From Symbiodinium sp. CCMP2592 (taxonomy: Eukaryota > Sar > Dinophyceae > Suessiales > Symbiodiniaceae): a stretch of 64,000 bases of DNA. The stretch covers positions 392,001 to 456,000 of the forward strand of contig CAJNDT010005878.1 in assembly GCA_905221615.1 (NCBI GenBank). The letters are read 5' to 3'. Of the stretch, positions 39,844-51,567 are shown one piece after another; the first letter of the stretch is position 1, and every line of letters begins with the position of its first letter. The notes below the pieces were generated by a model. It was not told where the DNA came from and did not search any database. It saw only the letters and a program-made list of their open reading frames with translations. A program made the translations under genes and the position numbers.

Positions 39844-42800
39844 CCCACAAAAGCCAGGGTCCTGCTAAGCTCTCCTTCCTTGACCTCGATCTTCTTCGAG
39901 AGCTGGACGGCCATCCAATGGCCTTCCTCTCCTGAACACTGGAAGGCGGCGATGACAGGCGAAGCCCTGAGCGACTTCCGATGCCCAAGGGACTGGATGC
40001 CGTCCCCATCATTCCAACCTTCCCCGCGGTCCACCTCTCCCTTGAGACCAAGGAGACACGCAAAGGATTCCCGGAGGCGAACTTCGCCCTCCTGGAGATT
40101 CCATATGCGTTCGCACTCAGAATTAACCACATGCCTGTGGCTGTGCCAGTTGGGCTCGACAGCCCAGTTGAGCGAGCTCGGCCCGCTCAGGCAGGACGGG
40201 AAGGACTGGTGCCCTTGCAGGACTTCACCAGAGGCGTTCACGACCCAGGAACTCCACAAAGAAGGGCCGTCCTTCTCGCACCCCTCGACTGGAAGCTCCA
40301 GGTCGCCCCCAGTCCAGACCCTCGCCTTAATCCTGCCGTACACCGTGGGCAGGAGCCCTTCCACGGGCTTTTGGAGGAAACCTTTGGCCCATGCTCGTAT
40401 GAGGTCCGTATCAATGTCCACCGAACCATCAGCAAGGCTGGCGGACAAGAGGGCGTTCACCTCGAGTGACACGCTCGGGTCGGCAGACTCCGGGCCATCA
40501 GCGGCCTCCTTTTCGGCTTGGGCCTCAGCAACCTCCAGAGCTGTTTCCTCCGCCTCCTGCCGGATGCACGAAGGACACCTTGAAAATAGGTATGTCCTCT
40601 TTCCGCAGGCGCAGACTCCTTCGTGATCCCAAAGCTCCCGAGAGGGCGCGTCAACGAGACCACGCAAGGAAACATCCCCGACTTTGGAGATCCCTTCTAG
40701 CTTCAGGGACGAAAGGACCTCAGCGGAAGCGGCAATCTTGCCCACTATCCCATATCCTGGTATAGGGGGCTCGGGAAACTCACGCCCCATCTCTGGGCAC
40801 GCCTCAGCCACCTCAGCATGAGTAGAGTGCGCCTTCCAGACCTTAGGCTTAAGGCTCCAGATACCCTTGATCCCTGCCCAAGCGAGGCCCGCGACGCGGG
40901 CTTCCTTGCGCTGCAGGTTGCGAGCATGGAGGGTGACTTCAACCACCAGCGGCCACCGCAAGGCAGCGGTGACAACTCCTCCTTGGCCAAGTCCTACCAG
41001 AAAGGTAGGGGAAAACGCAGCGGCTTCCCGAAGTACCTTCGCACAGGACGTAAGCAGGTCGACGCGGAGCTTCTTGACCTTATTGGGCCCGGTAAGCTTA
41101 CCGGTCATACCGTCGAAGTGGGACGCCACTCCGTCATCGTCCTCAAAAGGGCCCCAGCAGCCTCTCACCGCAATGGAGTGCCCCGGGATTCCCGAGACGA
41201 AGACTTCACGGATCTCCGTGAGCGCCCTTTCCTGCTCCGTCCAAGGGGCATAATCGCAAACAATCATAACGCGGACAGGGGGACCGCCCGCGACCCCGAC
41301 CGGCACCGCAGCCGCGGTCGCCGGGGCAACCTGCGTCGCGTGATCGGGAACCGCGTCTTCCCCTACTGCCCAGGGAACAGGACCGTCACCTTCGGTCCCT
41401 TCTCCAAGGTACTGGTCCAGGTCGAACCCCTTCAGCGGGCCAGTCATCCCGACCAAGTCCTTGGTCCGGGCGGCCAAGAGCTCGTCCCGACCCTTCGGGT
41501 TCCTGGAAAAGGAGTCCCCCAGCGTCGCACTGCGACCACTGAGACTCCTGATCTCAGACCCATCCATCAAGATCTCCGCAACCCATCGAACCAGTTTCTG
41601 GTCGGAGCCGATATCAGAGGACTGCGCTCTCGTAAGATTGGCATGGTCCGTCCAACACAGGGTTCGGATAGTTCCGAAGACCTTTCGGGTTGCTAGCTTG
41701 ACTTCGAGCTGTGCGAAGGCTTCTTGAATCAGCGGGGGCCAATTTTGCTGCGCAGGGGTCAGACTCTTGGAGTGAGTCATAAGAACCTTAATCCTTGAGA
41801 GGTCCCTGCTCATTTGCACCACCGAGCCCCCTACCGCAATCCCGCTGGCGTCCGCTATCTGCTCAAGCGGGCACGAGCCATCAGCAGCCGACGCCTCATC
41901 GAAGGCCGCCAGGCTGATATGGTGGCTCATCATCTTCTTGATGGCCTTGAAAGCCTTGCAGCCGGCAGTGGTGCCTGGCCCCAGGCCACCTTCCGGAAAC
42001 TCCGCTCCCGGTTTCTGCCATTGGCCCAAAACCTTAGCAGCATGGCCATATTCCGCTGGCAGATAGCCCCGAAGCCAGTTCGCACACCCAAGGAATTGCT
42101 GGATGTGGAGCTTTTCCTTAAGCGGCGGGAAATCCACGACCGCTTGGCCTCGCTCCTCGTCGGGCGCACTCCCGTGCCGCCCGATCCGGTGCCCGAGGAG
42201 CTTACCCTCTGACACACAGATCTCAGCCTTGGCGACACCAAAGGAGAACCCAAAGAGGATGCTCTTGTCGAGGAAAGCTTCCAAAGAGACCAGGTGATCG
42301 AGAAGGTGCGGGCAAGCACCCTTGTGCCTCGCACCCATATCCTCCCGCAGCTTGTCGTAGTAGTAGTCGGAGGGAGGTTCCTCGATCATCTTCTCAATGT
42401 CGGACGATTCCACTATGTGGTACACCGGCTCGTTCCTAGTGTCCACTCTGGAACCACTAGTGACGTCTCGGCCGTGGCTTCCTCCAAGCCCCCTCGTAGC
42501 GGAACCCGCATCCCATCCTGCCCAACGCGGCCCAGTCTTCGTCCTGAAGACCGCGAGATCGGACGTGACGGGCACGGTCGACCAGTCGACAGACTCGGGC
42601 CAAAGCCTGAGGTCCCTAGTCTGCCACAACCGCCACGGGCCGCCAGAAGACTTCAAGAGGCAAGTCTCGTACGGAATCCTTTCGACATCCGGCCGATTCT
42701 CCGGGTCACCTTCCTGGGGCCTGCCGCTCCAAAGGCCAGCCATTCCTCCCTTCGTCTGCCACCACTGGCCCTCAGTGGGGATGGAGGAGAGGAAGGACAC

Positions 42801-43577
42801 GGCATCCGGATCCGTAACCACGGACTCCGTGGACCAAGGCCCTCCTAGGACCGTGCTTACGGCGGCAAGGGCGAAAACCGCCCCAACCCTCAGGCCCTTA
42901 CGCCAACCCCTGCTGTGCGAGCATGCGCCGCAGCCTTGCAGGCCACAGACGGCGGTCCTCTCGGTGGACACGCACGCAAAGCATCCAGGGAAGGTCGAGT
43001 CTTCGGCAGTGCCTAATCCGCAGTTCCCACACGGGTCACCACTCGCGTCCGTAAAGAGGGTCTCAACCCCTCCGCATTCACACGCGGTGGTCTGCGCGAG
43101 CCCGGGCCGGACCTCGCCGACGACGGCACCCGGAGAGACAGTCGTGTCCTCTTCGGCTACCAGCAAGATCGAACCTTCCTCGGCTCCTGTGGGCCACAGC
43201 CCAGGCACTGCTTCGTAGTTGGCGGACTCTACCGGGAGGACAGCCTCCGTAAGGGAGCCATCCTGGCCTCCACTGCCTTCCCTCTTCACAGGTGCGATGA
43301 CCCCATCTCCGGCCAAGAGCTCCAGCGGGTTCTCCCCGCTGTACCGGAGCAGGTCCCTGCCTCCGGTACACGGCTCAAAGCACAGAGCACCGTCGAGACT
43401 AGAAAGCCTGGACTCGAAGGCGTAGGCGCGGTCCTTCCGCGACCTACTGTAGTCTTCGCACCTGGGGATCTTAAGCCCAAGGGTTTCCAGGGAGTGGCAG
43501 TCAGGAAGGGGCTTGAAGCCCAAGCCCTGCCGTCCCGAGCAATCCAGGCGCGGCCGCCAAGGATGAGCCCATGCCAA
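39844..43577 (-). CDS. Ty3/Gypsy-like Pol, 3'-truncated by the gap
   Basis: The frame enters from Gag-Pro by a one-base shift near 43545-43555. The C-terminal part of reverse transcriptase is visible: HLLDHLVSLEAFL, LLGHRIGR and IQQFLGCANWLRGYLP, which is the Ty3/Gypsy thumb/connection pattern. RNase H follows (about 41470-41920): AFDEASAADG, DASGIAVGG, HSKSLTPAQQ, CWTDHANL and SRNPKGRDELL. The finger and palm region with a YxDD box is not visible. Downstream are an unrecognised domain starting VMIVCDYAPWTEQE and a Cys site (CACGKRTYLFSRCPSC). Integrase is not seen and may lie in the gap. Long open frames suggest fairly recent activity. Confidence 0.75.
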
Positions 43578-46399
43578 TCCGAGGTTCCTTTCGCGGCTAT
43601 TTTACAGCGCACGAATATCTCTGGACCCTCGCTGCAGTTGTCGGGGGAGAGCCCCTCCAGAAAGCGGACTCTCAGCACGACGGCCCCCGTCAGGGGCACC
43701 GGCTTCCCTGCAGCGATCCCATGGACGAACTCCGGATGCACCCAGCGTTCGAACTTCACGACAGGAAACCTCCGGTCCTCCGTGCCGATCCCCAAGGCAG
43801 CAGCCCGGTTGAGGATCCCACAGAGGAGTTCCTCCGTGATGTGGTTCGAGCCTGCACACCCGTCCAGCATGCATTCCACCATGCCGTCGCTGACCTGCAC
43901 GACTGTTCTGTACTGGTACCCCCCGACCTCGTTCTCGCAGAGGTGCCACCAGTCCTGAGGCAGCTCGTCCAACGAGCTGAACTTCGACGACGAGCTCTTG
44001 GCAAGCGGGAAAGCGGAGGAGTTCGCAGCAACAACCGTGCCAGCGCTCCCAATCTGGATGGAGAGCGTAGCGAAGGGATTCACCATCCCGGCGCCACTCG
44101 GGGCCGCCCAGTTCGAAGGCAACGCGGCTCCCCCGGTGGCGGGAAGCGAATGGACCATGTCACAGTCCGCTCCCTTACGGCACGACCCGTTCTTCTTGAA
44201 GAAAGGGCAGATAGTCCCTGGCGGCTTCGCGCCCGCCTTGGACTTCGCCTTGGGCTTGGCCTCGGCCTTGCCTTTGGGCTGCCCTCCGGGTCCACCCTTG
44301 CCCTTGCCCTTGCCCTTCCCCGGCGTTGTCGCCAGGGTGGACGCGTCCCGCTCCTTCTTGGCCGCGCGGGCCTTTTTGCGGAGCTCCTTGTCGTGCGAGT
44401 AAGGGCACGCGTCCCCTTTTGGGCAGTTCCCGTGGTCGCGGAAATGGAAACAGATAGGCTTACCTTTTCCATTTCCTTTCGGACCAGCGGCAAGAGTGGA
44501 AGAGGCGGCCGCCTTGGCCGCGGCCTTAGAAGCCTTGAGCTCCGTCCTCAGCTTCTCGACCTCCTTCCGCGCGGCGGACAGGGCTGGGTCTTCCGTCGAA
44601 CCTGCGTACACGCTATTAGCCGTCACCCGATGCGCAGCCTCACGCTGCTCATATTCGAGGACGACCTTATGCGCTTCTTCCCAGGTCGAAGGGCCTCGAA
44701 GCCCTGCGGATGCGCCGTCGCTAGGCCACAACCGCTTATCACCGCGGATCTCCTTCTGGAGATGTGGAGGCATCTTGCGCAAGTAGCTTAGGAAGAGCTC
44801 CCTCGCTGTCTTGCCAAGACCCACACTCTCCAGCTCCGCGATGGAGGCCTCAAACAGGGGCTCGAACTGGTGCCCTGTGAGACGGCCCTTAGTGAGGGCG
44901 ACGTGCTCCGCGTCCACCCTCATCTCCTTCTCTTCTCGGCTCTCGCCGAAGACAAGGTGCCGCTGCTTGATCCTTTCGTAAACGGCTTGGGGATTCTCAG
45001 TAACTTCCCCGGTCTTGGAGGCAGCCTTGTACACGTTAGTAAAGGTCTTAAGCCTCGAGCCGCGGCAGCGAGCACGAAGGGCGATGAGTTTCTCCCGGAA
45101 ATTCATCCCCTTGCAGTTGTTGGCAAGGCCACAGACGTCCTCGAACTCTTCGTAGAACTGGACCACGTCCCGGATGTCGGAGCGATCGTCGGTGAGCGAG
45201 GGCCATTGGAGGTCCGTCTTCACGGTCGTGATCGACGTCTGACCTCCGCGAGACGCCAAGGCCTCCTTGAGCGCCTCGGTCTGGGCCGCCAAAGCTGCAG
45301 CGAGCTCTCCGGCTCCGCCGCTGGCGGAGTGAGGCTCGCCGGGCTTATCCTTCTTAAGCCCTTCGAGCTCTATCTCCAGAGCCGCAAGGCGGGACTTCAG
45401 GGGTGAGTCCCCCGGACCAGGTTGCGGATCCTCAGGGATCGCGAGCTGAAGGTCCACCGGGAGAGGCGCCGGTGCTCCGGACTTAGAGCCCGACTCCGCA
45501 ACGGCGCCCGTCCGGGCCGCCAGGGCCGGGACAGAAGAAGGAGTGCTCCAAACCTTCTCGGGATCGCCGCTGCTCTTGCCTCCCAGGGCCAAGATCAGCT
45601 CGCCGAGGCACGAGATCTCCTTCTCGACCTCCTCTCGGTCTTCCGACCCAAGAGAAACCGCGGCAACGGTAAACCTGGTGCGCAGGGCCCGCACCATCCT
45701 GGCAGGGTGCCAGTCACCTCCCATTTTGCCGTATTCCTCGGCAAGGATGGTGGCCTTGGTAGTGATCTTCTCAAGATCCTCCACCGTGACCTCTGCCTGG
45801 TGCGCCTTCAAGGCCACAACCAGCCTTGAAACCCGCGTCAGGTAATCCGCGACCGGTTCCTGGTCGGGACGGTAGAGCTCCCGCAGGTCCGCCTGCAGGG
45901 TCTCCGCCGTGACGGGACCACCCGTCCCAGCAGACGAGGGAGGCCCGGAACGGGCCGGGCCGCCGGCCACCGGCGAGAGAGCAAGCGCACCAACACGGCG
46001 CGCCGTCTCGGCCACGTCCGCCGGCGCAGCGGCAGGACGCGGAGCCGGTACCCCGGCCTCCGGCAGAAGCTCTTCAGAGCTGGGGCCCGGATCGCCATCC
46101 TGAGCACCCGGGCCCGCTTCCGCAGCTGGAGCTTCCTCATCTTCCTCTTCATCTTCTTCCTCTTCCTCTTCGGCATCGAAGTTGTCGTAGAGGAATTCCA
46201 TCGTCTCCTTCCACAGACGCTGTTCATCTGCTAGCGTCGTGGATCGTCCGTCCTTCTTCTTGGTGGGACGGGACCCCGTTTCCTTACGCCAACGGAGGCA
46301 GTACATAAAGGGCATCTTCTCCGGGTACTCCACTGACCCATCCTCGATGCACCTCAGCAACGTGGCTCCTTCCGGCTGACCTGCGACCTCAGCGCTCAT
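43286..46399 (-). CDS. Ty3/Gypsy-like Gag-protease, 1,037 codons
   Basis: Starts with ATG at 46399. Features in order: an acidic Glu-rich stretch (about residues 75-95); Gag helices to about residue 640; a CCCH finger at 650-669 (C-x8-C-x5-C-x3-H); a Lys/Gly/Pro-rich linker; a second CCCH finger at 731-750 with the same spacing; and a retropepsin-like motif LDGCAGSNHIT at about 845-855, in which the usual Asp-Ser/Thr-Gly is replaced by Asp-Gly-Cys-Ala-Gly. After about residue 950 the matching protein continues in the other frame at 43577, so the last ~90 codons are out-of-frame sequence. Tandem CCCH fingers in place of the usual CCHC knuckle are distinctive. GC content is much higher than in surrounding DNA. 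Confidence 0.78.
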   Translation of the reverse strand: MSAEVAGQPEGATLLRCIEDGSVEYPEKMPFMYCLRWRKETGSRPTKKKDGRSTTLADEQRLWKETMEFLYDNFDAEEEEEEDEEEDEEAPAAEAGPGAQDGDPGPSSEELLPEAGVPAPRPAAAPADVAETARRVGALALSPVAGGPARSGPPSSAGTGGPVTAETLQADLRELYRPDQEPVADYLTRVSRLVVALKAHQAEVTVEDLEKITTKATILAEEYGKMGGDWHPARMVRALRTRFTVAAVSLGSEDREEVEKEISCLGELILALGGKSSGDPEKVWSTPSSVPALAARTGAVAESGSKSGAPAPLPVDLQLAIPEDPQPGPGDSPLKSRLAALEIELEGLKKDKPGEPHSASGGAGELAAALAAQTEALKEALASRGGQTSITTVKTDLQWPSLTDDRSDIRDVVQFYEEFEDVCGLANNCKGMNFREKLIALRARCRGSRLKTFTNVYKAASKTGEVTENPQAVYERIKQRHLVFGESREEKEMRVDAEHVALTKGRLTGHQFEPLFEASIAELESVGLGKTARELFLSYLRKMPPHLQKEIRGDKRLWPSDGASAGLRGPSTWEEAHKVVLEYEQREAAHRVTANSVYAGSTEDPALSAARKEVEKLRTELKASKAAAKAAASSTLAAGPKGNGKGKPICFHFRDHGNCPKGDACPYSHDKELRKKARAAKKERDASTLATTPGKGKGKGKGGPGGQPKGKAEAKPKAKSKAGAKPPGTICPFFKKNGSCRKGADCDMVHSLPATGGAALPSNWAAPSGAGMVNPFATLSIQIGSAGTVVAANSSAFPLAKSSSSKFSSLDELPQDWWHLCENEVGGYQYRTVVQVSDGMVECMLDGCAGSNHITEELLCGILNRAAALGIGTEDRRFPVVKFERWVHPEFVHGIAAGKPVPLTGAVVLRVRFLEGLSPDNCSEGPEIFVRCKIAAKGTSDWHGLILGGRAWIARDGRAWASSPFLTATPWKPLGLRSPGAKTTVGRGRTAPTPSSPGFLVSTVLCALSRVPEAGTCSGTAGRTRWSSWPEMGSSHL

Positions 46400-46790
46400 G
46401 GTAGCCTAGCGAAGGAGAGAGCCCCGTGCCACACAGGACCACGGCCTCAAGGCGCACGACAAGCGCGCCTTCGAGGCCACGTTAAAAGATTGCGGCGCAG
46501 CAGCCGCCTGGGTGGCCGTTTCCCAGAACAGCCCCCAATTGTGGAGAACGGAAACCCAAAGGGGCAGCACGCCCCCTCGTTTTCCGTCCAAGCAGAAAGT
46601 CCAACGACCGTGACAGGTCGAACGTCCGCCCAGGACGGGCTGCGCGCAATTGCGTCGCGGCAACGAGAAGCTACCAACGACACACTGCCGTGCTCACTTG
46701 AGCCAAAAATGTTATGAATACGAATTACAGAAGAGCATGCATAAAAGCATACAGCACAACAGCCAGCCCGCAGACTATGTACAGTTACAA
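46400..46790. other. 5' flank of the Ty3-like element
   Basis: GC-rich leader-like DNA upstream of the Gag ATG. No LTR boundary could be found because the matching 3' end is absent. Confidence 0.4.
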
Positions 46791-47333
<543 letters not shown>

Positions 47334-47338
47334 AGTCA

Positions 47339-47735
47339 CAGCGGTTATTCAAGTCACGAGTAAGTCACGGGTAGTCACGGTAGCGATATATAAGTCCCAG
47401 CGGTTATTCAAGTCACGGGTAAGTCACGGGTAGTCACGGGTAGTCACGGTAGCGCTAGAGCTATATAAGTCCCAGCGGTTTTTCAAGTCACGGGTAAGTC
47501 ACGGGTAGTCACGGGTAGTCACGGTAGCGCTAGAGTTATATAAGTCCCAGCGGTTATTCAAGTCACGGGTAAGTCACGGATAGTCACGGGTAGTCACGGT
47601 AGCGCTAGAGCTATATAAGTCCCAGCGGTTATTCAAGTCACGGGTAAGTCACGGGTAGTCACGGGTAGTCACGGTAGCGCTAGAGTTATATAAGTCCCAG
47701 CGGTTATTCAAGTCACGGGTAAGTCACGGGTAGCA
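47339..47735 (+). repeat. 75-bp satellite containing the CCCAGCGGTTATT box
   Basis: Units begin at 47396, 47471, 47546, 47621 and 47696 (spacing exactly 75), preceded by a shorter unit. Each has CCCAGCGGTTATTCAAGTCA followed by GGGTAAGTCACGGGTAGTCA words. The box matches the arrays at 32988 and 57283, and I see it nowhere outside the 32.9-57.7 kb block. Confidence 0.93.
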
Positions 47736-48352
47736 GCTGCGGCAGTGATCGTATAGTAGAGCGGCTGGAACCATGTTGTTTTCACAAACCTTTTTCGAAT
47801 CCATGCGACAGCAGTCACAGGCCATCACTTAGCCCAGAACGGCACCACTGCAAAGCACCGCCCAAACCGAAGTCCAGCGCTGTGTCTGTCGCATGTGCCA
47901 GGATCTGGTCCTGCAGACACAGACGTGCAATCTAAAGGATAGGGTCGCTGGAAGCGTGGATGGATGTGCCTTCATTTGCTGGGGAGATAGATCTCCACTA
48001 GCTTTCCAAGCTTGGATTCGCCGCTTCATCCTAGAGCAGTTCGGGATTCACTGCACAATGCAGATATAACACCACAGGAGGTAACATGAAGAGTGTCCCT
48101 TGCTTTCTCGTTTCACGACGATGGCTCACCCACCAGCCAGCCAAGACCTGACCAAACCTGTGCGGATGCAGAATCGGCGTTAGTTGCAGTACTGAGCAAC
48201 AAGCATAATCAGGTAGGTGAGTTGCAGCACTTGCCTCTTTGGGTATTCTTGACTCTTTTTGAGGCCAGGTCCTCCATGGACCTTTTCCAGTCCAACCGCG
48301 TTTTTGTACCTCTGGGGCAGGTCAACAAGTATGGTTCATCGCATCCAGAAAA
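47736..48352. other. Spacer downstream of the second methyltransferase-like fragment
   Basis: Weak minus- and plus-strand frames without motifs (for example 48093-48467 plus). No gene claimed. Confidence 0.4.
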
Positions 48353-48883
48353 TCACTTGCAACCAGGACACCGGATCGTTACACCGTCATCGGTACTGCG
48401 TGATCTGCGAGGCGAACCGTTTCGAGCCGCCTCCTTGAAGGTGGACATAAGGTCGTATGTAGAATAAAGCCAAACCGGCTTCTGGGACGGAGCCCCGAAA
48501 TCACCCAAACAAATGGGATGCCTGAGAAGGGCTGTTCCTTCAAAGCCGTCAGCTTCTCGGTCAAGCAGGAATTGCACCACTGCTTGGATGGATGGGTAGA
48601 TCTCTAGTTTGCTGCATCTTGGATTTTCCAGCGTAACCCAGCAACCCTTGCACCAGGCCAAAAGCATCAAAGCAGATGTAATCTCTGCCAGTTGTGAGCC
48701 TTCACGTATATACTCCTTACTTTCGTCGCCCAAAGGATTGAAACTAGTGCGTTGATGCGTTCCACTGTTGGTCCAGCAAAAGCTGGTGCAGACTGTGGCA
48801 AAGTGCGCCAAACCTCCTGGCTCCAGAGCCAGGATGGAAGCAAAGCAGAGAACGATGCCGGGAGGGTGGAGCATATCATGCAT
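48353..48883 (-). CDS. Methyltransferase-like fragment of the PC/ENP type, 176 residues
   Basis: Starts with ATG at 48883. FATVCTSFCW resembles the Pro-Cys loop of the 30973-32052 protein (WFGTPCSSF), with Val in place of Pro. LLAWCKGCWVTLENPRCSKL resembles its motif VI region (FVIEQPCSS), and the spacing between the two is similar. Motif I is not in this frame and would have to come from an upstream exon. Family relationship is inferred from these two motifs only. Confidence 0.5.
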   Translation of the reverse strand: MHDMLHPPGIVLCFASILALEPGGLAHFATVCTSFCWTNSGTHQRTSFNPLGDESKEYIREGSQLAEITSALMLLAWCKGCWVTLENPRCSKLEIYPSIQAVVQFLLDREADGFEGTALLRHPICLGDFGAPSQKPVWLYSTYDLMSTFKEAARNGSPRRSRSTDDGVTIRCPGCK

Positions 48884-49717
48884 TTGAGAACCTGAGTGGC
48901 CAAACTACATCAGCAGCAAGAGGATCAGCTGCGTGGCACAGTTGATCATGCGTCTTGAAATTACAGGCAACGATTGAAGTCCATTGCCTTGGCGTTGTAT
49001 CCCTGGGCAGAGAAGGCCGTAGCTATGGACGCCACACCAGCAAAGAATTCCACACACTGCAAGCAACCTGGGAGGTCCTGCAGAAGGCAATCGGCACACA
49101 CATGAAAGAAAGATCTACAGACACTCAGCCATCGAGAGCCTGAATGAGCCCATTCTCCATGTTTTGCAGGATGAGTAGGTATAAGGTCATTTCAAGGATG
49201 ACCTGAGGCAGTACGACTTTCCAATGCAGAAGTATCTATCCGAATCACACGGATGGCAGCTAAGTGATCGACCCATGGAATGCCAAGGTGGAGCAACCCG
49301 TGCAGCTCTCGAAGCTGCAGCACATCCAGCTTCTCCAAGAAGCGGGACAGGCTTCCAACGTTGGGCACATACAGCATTGTCCATGCACAGATATCCACAC
49401 AAGCTGCATTGAGCATAATGAACATTGCGGAAGTGTGCGTCTGTCAACACTGAATTGAAAACGACACACTAACAATGGGTCACTCGGGGGCCGATGGCGC
49501 AGCAGCCAGGGAGCCGGAGGCAAGTTCGGCATCTCGACCTGCACAGACGCTGGCTGCAGAACACATGTAAGCACGGACATAGTGGAGCAAGCAAAGGACG
49601 ATTTTGACCGTAGCTCAGAAGTAACGTATCGAAACACCATTGCGATGTCGGCCCGGTTCATATACCGATCTGGAAGGCCGGCTCCAGCACAGGGGCCGCT
49701 TGCTCAGTCATCGGATT
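48884..49717. other. Probable intron-rich stretch of a minus-strand gene
   Basis: Short minus-strand frames (48905-49099, 49187-49450, 49260-49661) contain Cys/Leu-rich segments but no assignable domain. Exons may be present but boundaries cannot be supported. Confidence 0.35.
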
Positions 49718-50373
49718 TCAAGGCAGAGCTCCGGAGACTTTCCAGGCATGTGATTTCGAGACTGCTTCCTCCTCCGTGATTTTCTTATCGTTCAGCTGTT
49801 GCATGATTTGCGTGGAGATATCCATGTCCTGGAGTTCCAGGCAAAGCTTGCATATTGGCACGTGAGATGCATGAACCGGCAAAGTTCTGTCCTTTGTCTG
49901 AAAGAGCTGCTTTTCTTTGGTACCCTGCAGCGGATGCAACACGGACAGAGATTGAACCAGCCAAGTCCAAGGGGCCTCCGTTCTCCGCATCACGGCCCAC
50001 TGCACATTCTTGGTACCGTCGTTAGCCGGCCGGGTGTTCTTCTTCAGAGCGTACACCTGACGAGAAGTCATAGCTAGGCTGGTTCAAAGACCGATGCCCC
50101 AAATGAATCTCGCCTGCTTCGCTTTGTCCTTCGCTTTTGCCTTGCCCTTTGCAGCGGCCTCCGCTCTTTTTTGAGCCGCCAGCTTCTGCTGATCGGCTTG
50201 AGTGACATGAGCAGGAGCATGTTCACGCAAATCGTTCCCAATGTCCTTGGGCGGTGGGGCTGCAGCGGGGATAGAGGAAGCAGATCCATGCAAGGCATGA
50301 TTGAGCAAGGCGGCAGCCACGTACGGTGGCTCTGGTGTGTATGCCTGCAGCTAATGTGAACCCATGCTTTCAC
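49718..50373 (-). CDS. Possible exons: two overlapping minus-strand frames
   Basis: One frame (50320-50084) encodes a Lys/Ala-rich stretch (KRAEAAAKGKAKAKDKAKQA). The next (50071-49718) begins MTSRQVYALKKNTRPANDG and contains HVPICKLCLELQDMD and a C-terminal KKITEEEAVSKS. Codon composition is plausible for coding sequence. They lie between the 50644-51567 gene and the methyltransferase-like fragment on the same strand and may belong to one transcript. Confidence 0.4.
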
Positions 50374-50643
50374 GAAAACACAATCTTAGCACCAGCACAG
50401 TATTTCGACAACATGGAAAGCAAGGTTTTAAAGCTAGCCAAAGGCACCTTTTCCCGGGAAACATCCGGGTCGCGGGAGCTGGATTTCGAAGGGGCGCTGG
50501 AACTTGCCGCAGAGCCTTCCGTTCTAGCTGAGGAATTAGGGACCTTGATTGGCAGCACCGGTGGCATATGTGAACGATGCAAGCAGACATGTATTAGTAG
50601 ATGGATCGATGCAATCCTAGCCATGAATTCAACGCCTCAACCA

Positions 50644-51567
50644 TTATGCAGACACTTGCGCGCTATATGCGTACAAGGCACGAAAGCTGCAAGCGGAGTA
50701 TCGTCGTCCAGGATTTCTATGGTGCCGCTTTGGAGGTTTTGCAGAATCTTCCTCCTGGGCAAGCAAAGTAACAAAAGATGCCAGGGGTTTAAACCAGGCT
50801 TGCTTGACATGTTCTTTTCCATGCATATGCTGCCCGCGCCTCTTCTCAGAGATGGCTTCAGCAACACTCCTGGAATCCTCGGCTTTGGCATTTGTCGACT
50901 TTTCCACCTGCTTGGACCCAGCAGCACTCGTGGAATCCTCGGCTTTGGCATTTGTCGATTTTTCCACCTGCTTGGCCCCAGCAGCACTCGCGGGATCCTC
51001 GGCTTCGGTTTTTACCCGCTTTGCCGCCTGATCGGCCCCGTTTGCAAAGAAGAGCAAAGGCTCTTCTGGCATTTCATCATCATCCGAAGCTTCACGATCC
51101 AGCTCATCTGAAGTCGTGCTGGGCATCTCGATGATTTGCAGGACCTTCTTCAGAGTAGGATCGAGGCTATCCTTGCAATGCCAATTCTCCGGATCCTTGC
51201 CAGTACGCTTGCACTCGCTGCGGAGCTGCCGCTTGACTTTCTTCAAGCATCCGAGGAGGTGTCGCAGGTCGAAGGCGAGGACTTCTGGGACCGGCACCGG
51301 ACTCTTGTCTTGCAGAAGCTTCTGCAAGAGCTTCCAAAGGGAGTCGGTGGCAAATGCAGCAAGAGGGTGGAATACCACCAACGGTTCAAGCAACCAAAGG
51401 AATTCCTGCAAATACTCTTTCGAAACAGCCCGGCCGGTACAATGCCCAAAGACATCTGCGACCTTGCCGTGTTGAATGCTCAGCTGCACTGTGTATGGCA
51501 TATTCATACTCTTCGACAATTCGTCCATTTCCTCATCGGACAGGCACCGCTCTTTCGGTCGCACCAT
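50644..51567 (-). CDS. Hypothetical protein with internal 20-residue repeats, 307 codons open
   Basis: The first half is Leu-rich and helical, with LAFDLRHLLGCLKKVKRQL. The second half has a Glu/Asp-rich patch followed by about three units of ~20 residues containing KQVEKSTNAKAEDS, encoded by near-identical 60-bp DNA repeats at about 50880-51000. Not recognised. The last ~40 residues look less native, so the true stop or donor may be earlier. Confidence 0.5.
   Translation of the reverse strand: MVRPKERCLSDEEMDELSKSMNMPYTVQLSIQHGKVADVFGHCTGRAVSKEYLQEFLWLLEPLVVFHPLAAFATDSLWKLLQKLLQDKSPVPVPEVLAFDLRHLLGCLKKVKRQLRSECKRTGKDPENWHCKDSLDPTLKKVLQIIEMPSTTSDELDREASDDDEMPEEPLLFFANGADQAAKRVKTEAEDPASAAGAKQVEKSTNAKAEDSTSAAGSKQVEKSTNAKAEDSRSVAEAISEKRRGQHMHGKEHVKQAWFKPLASFVTLLAQEEDSAKPPKRHHRNPGRRYSACSFRALYAYSAQVSA

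Noticed and set aside
39844-40626. Long plus-strand frame antisense to the Ty3-like Pol
   Set aside because: It is a shadow in GC-rich coding DNA; the minus strand carries the RNase H and RT motifs.
43571-44791. 406-codon plus-strand frame
   Set aside because: Antisense to Gag with its CCCH fingers. It is Leu/Arg-rich as expected for a complement of GC-rich coding sequence.
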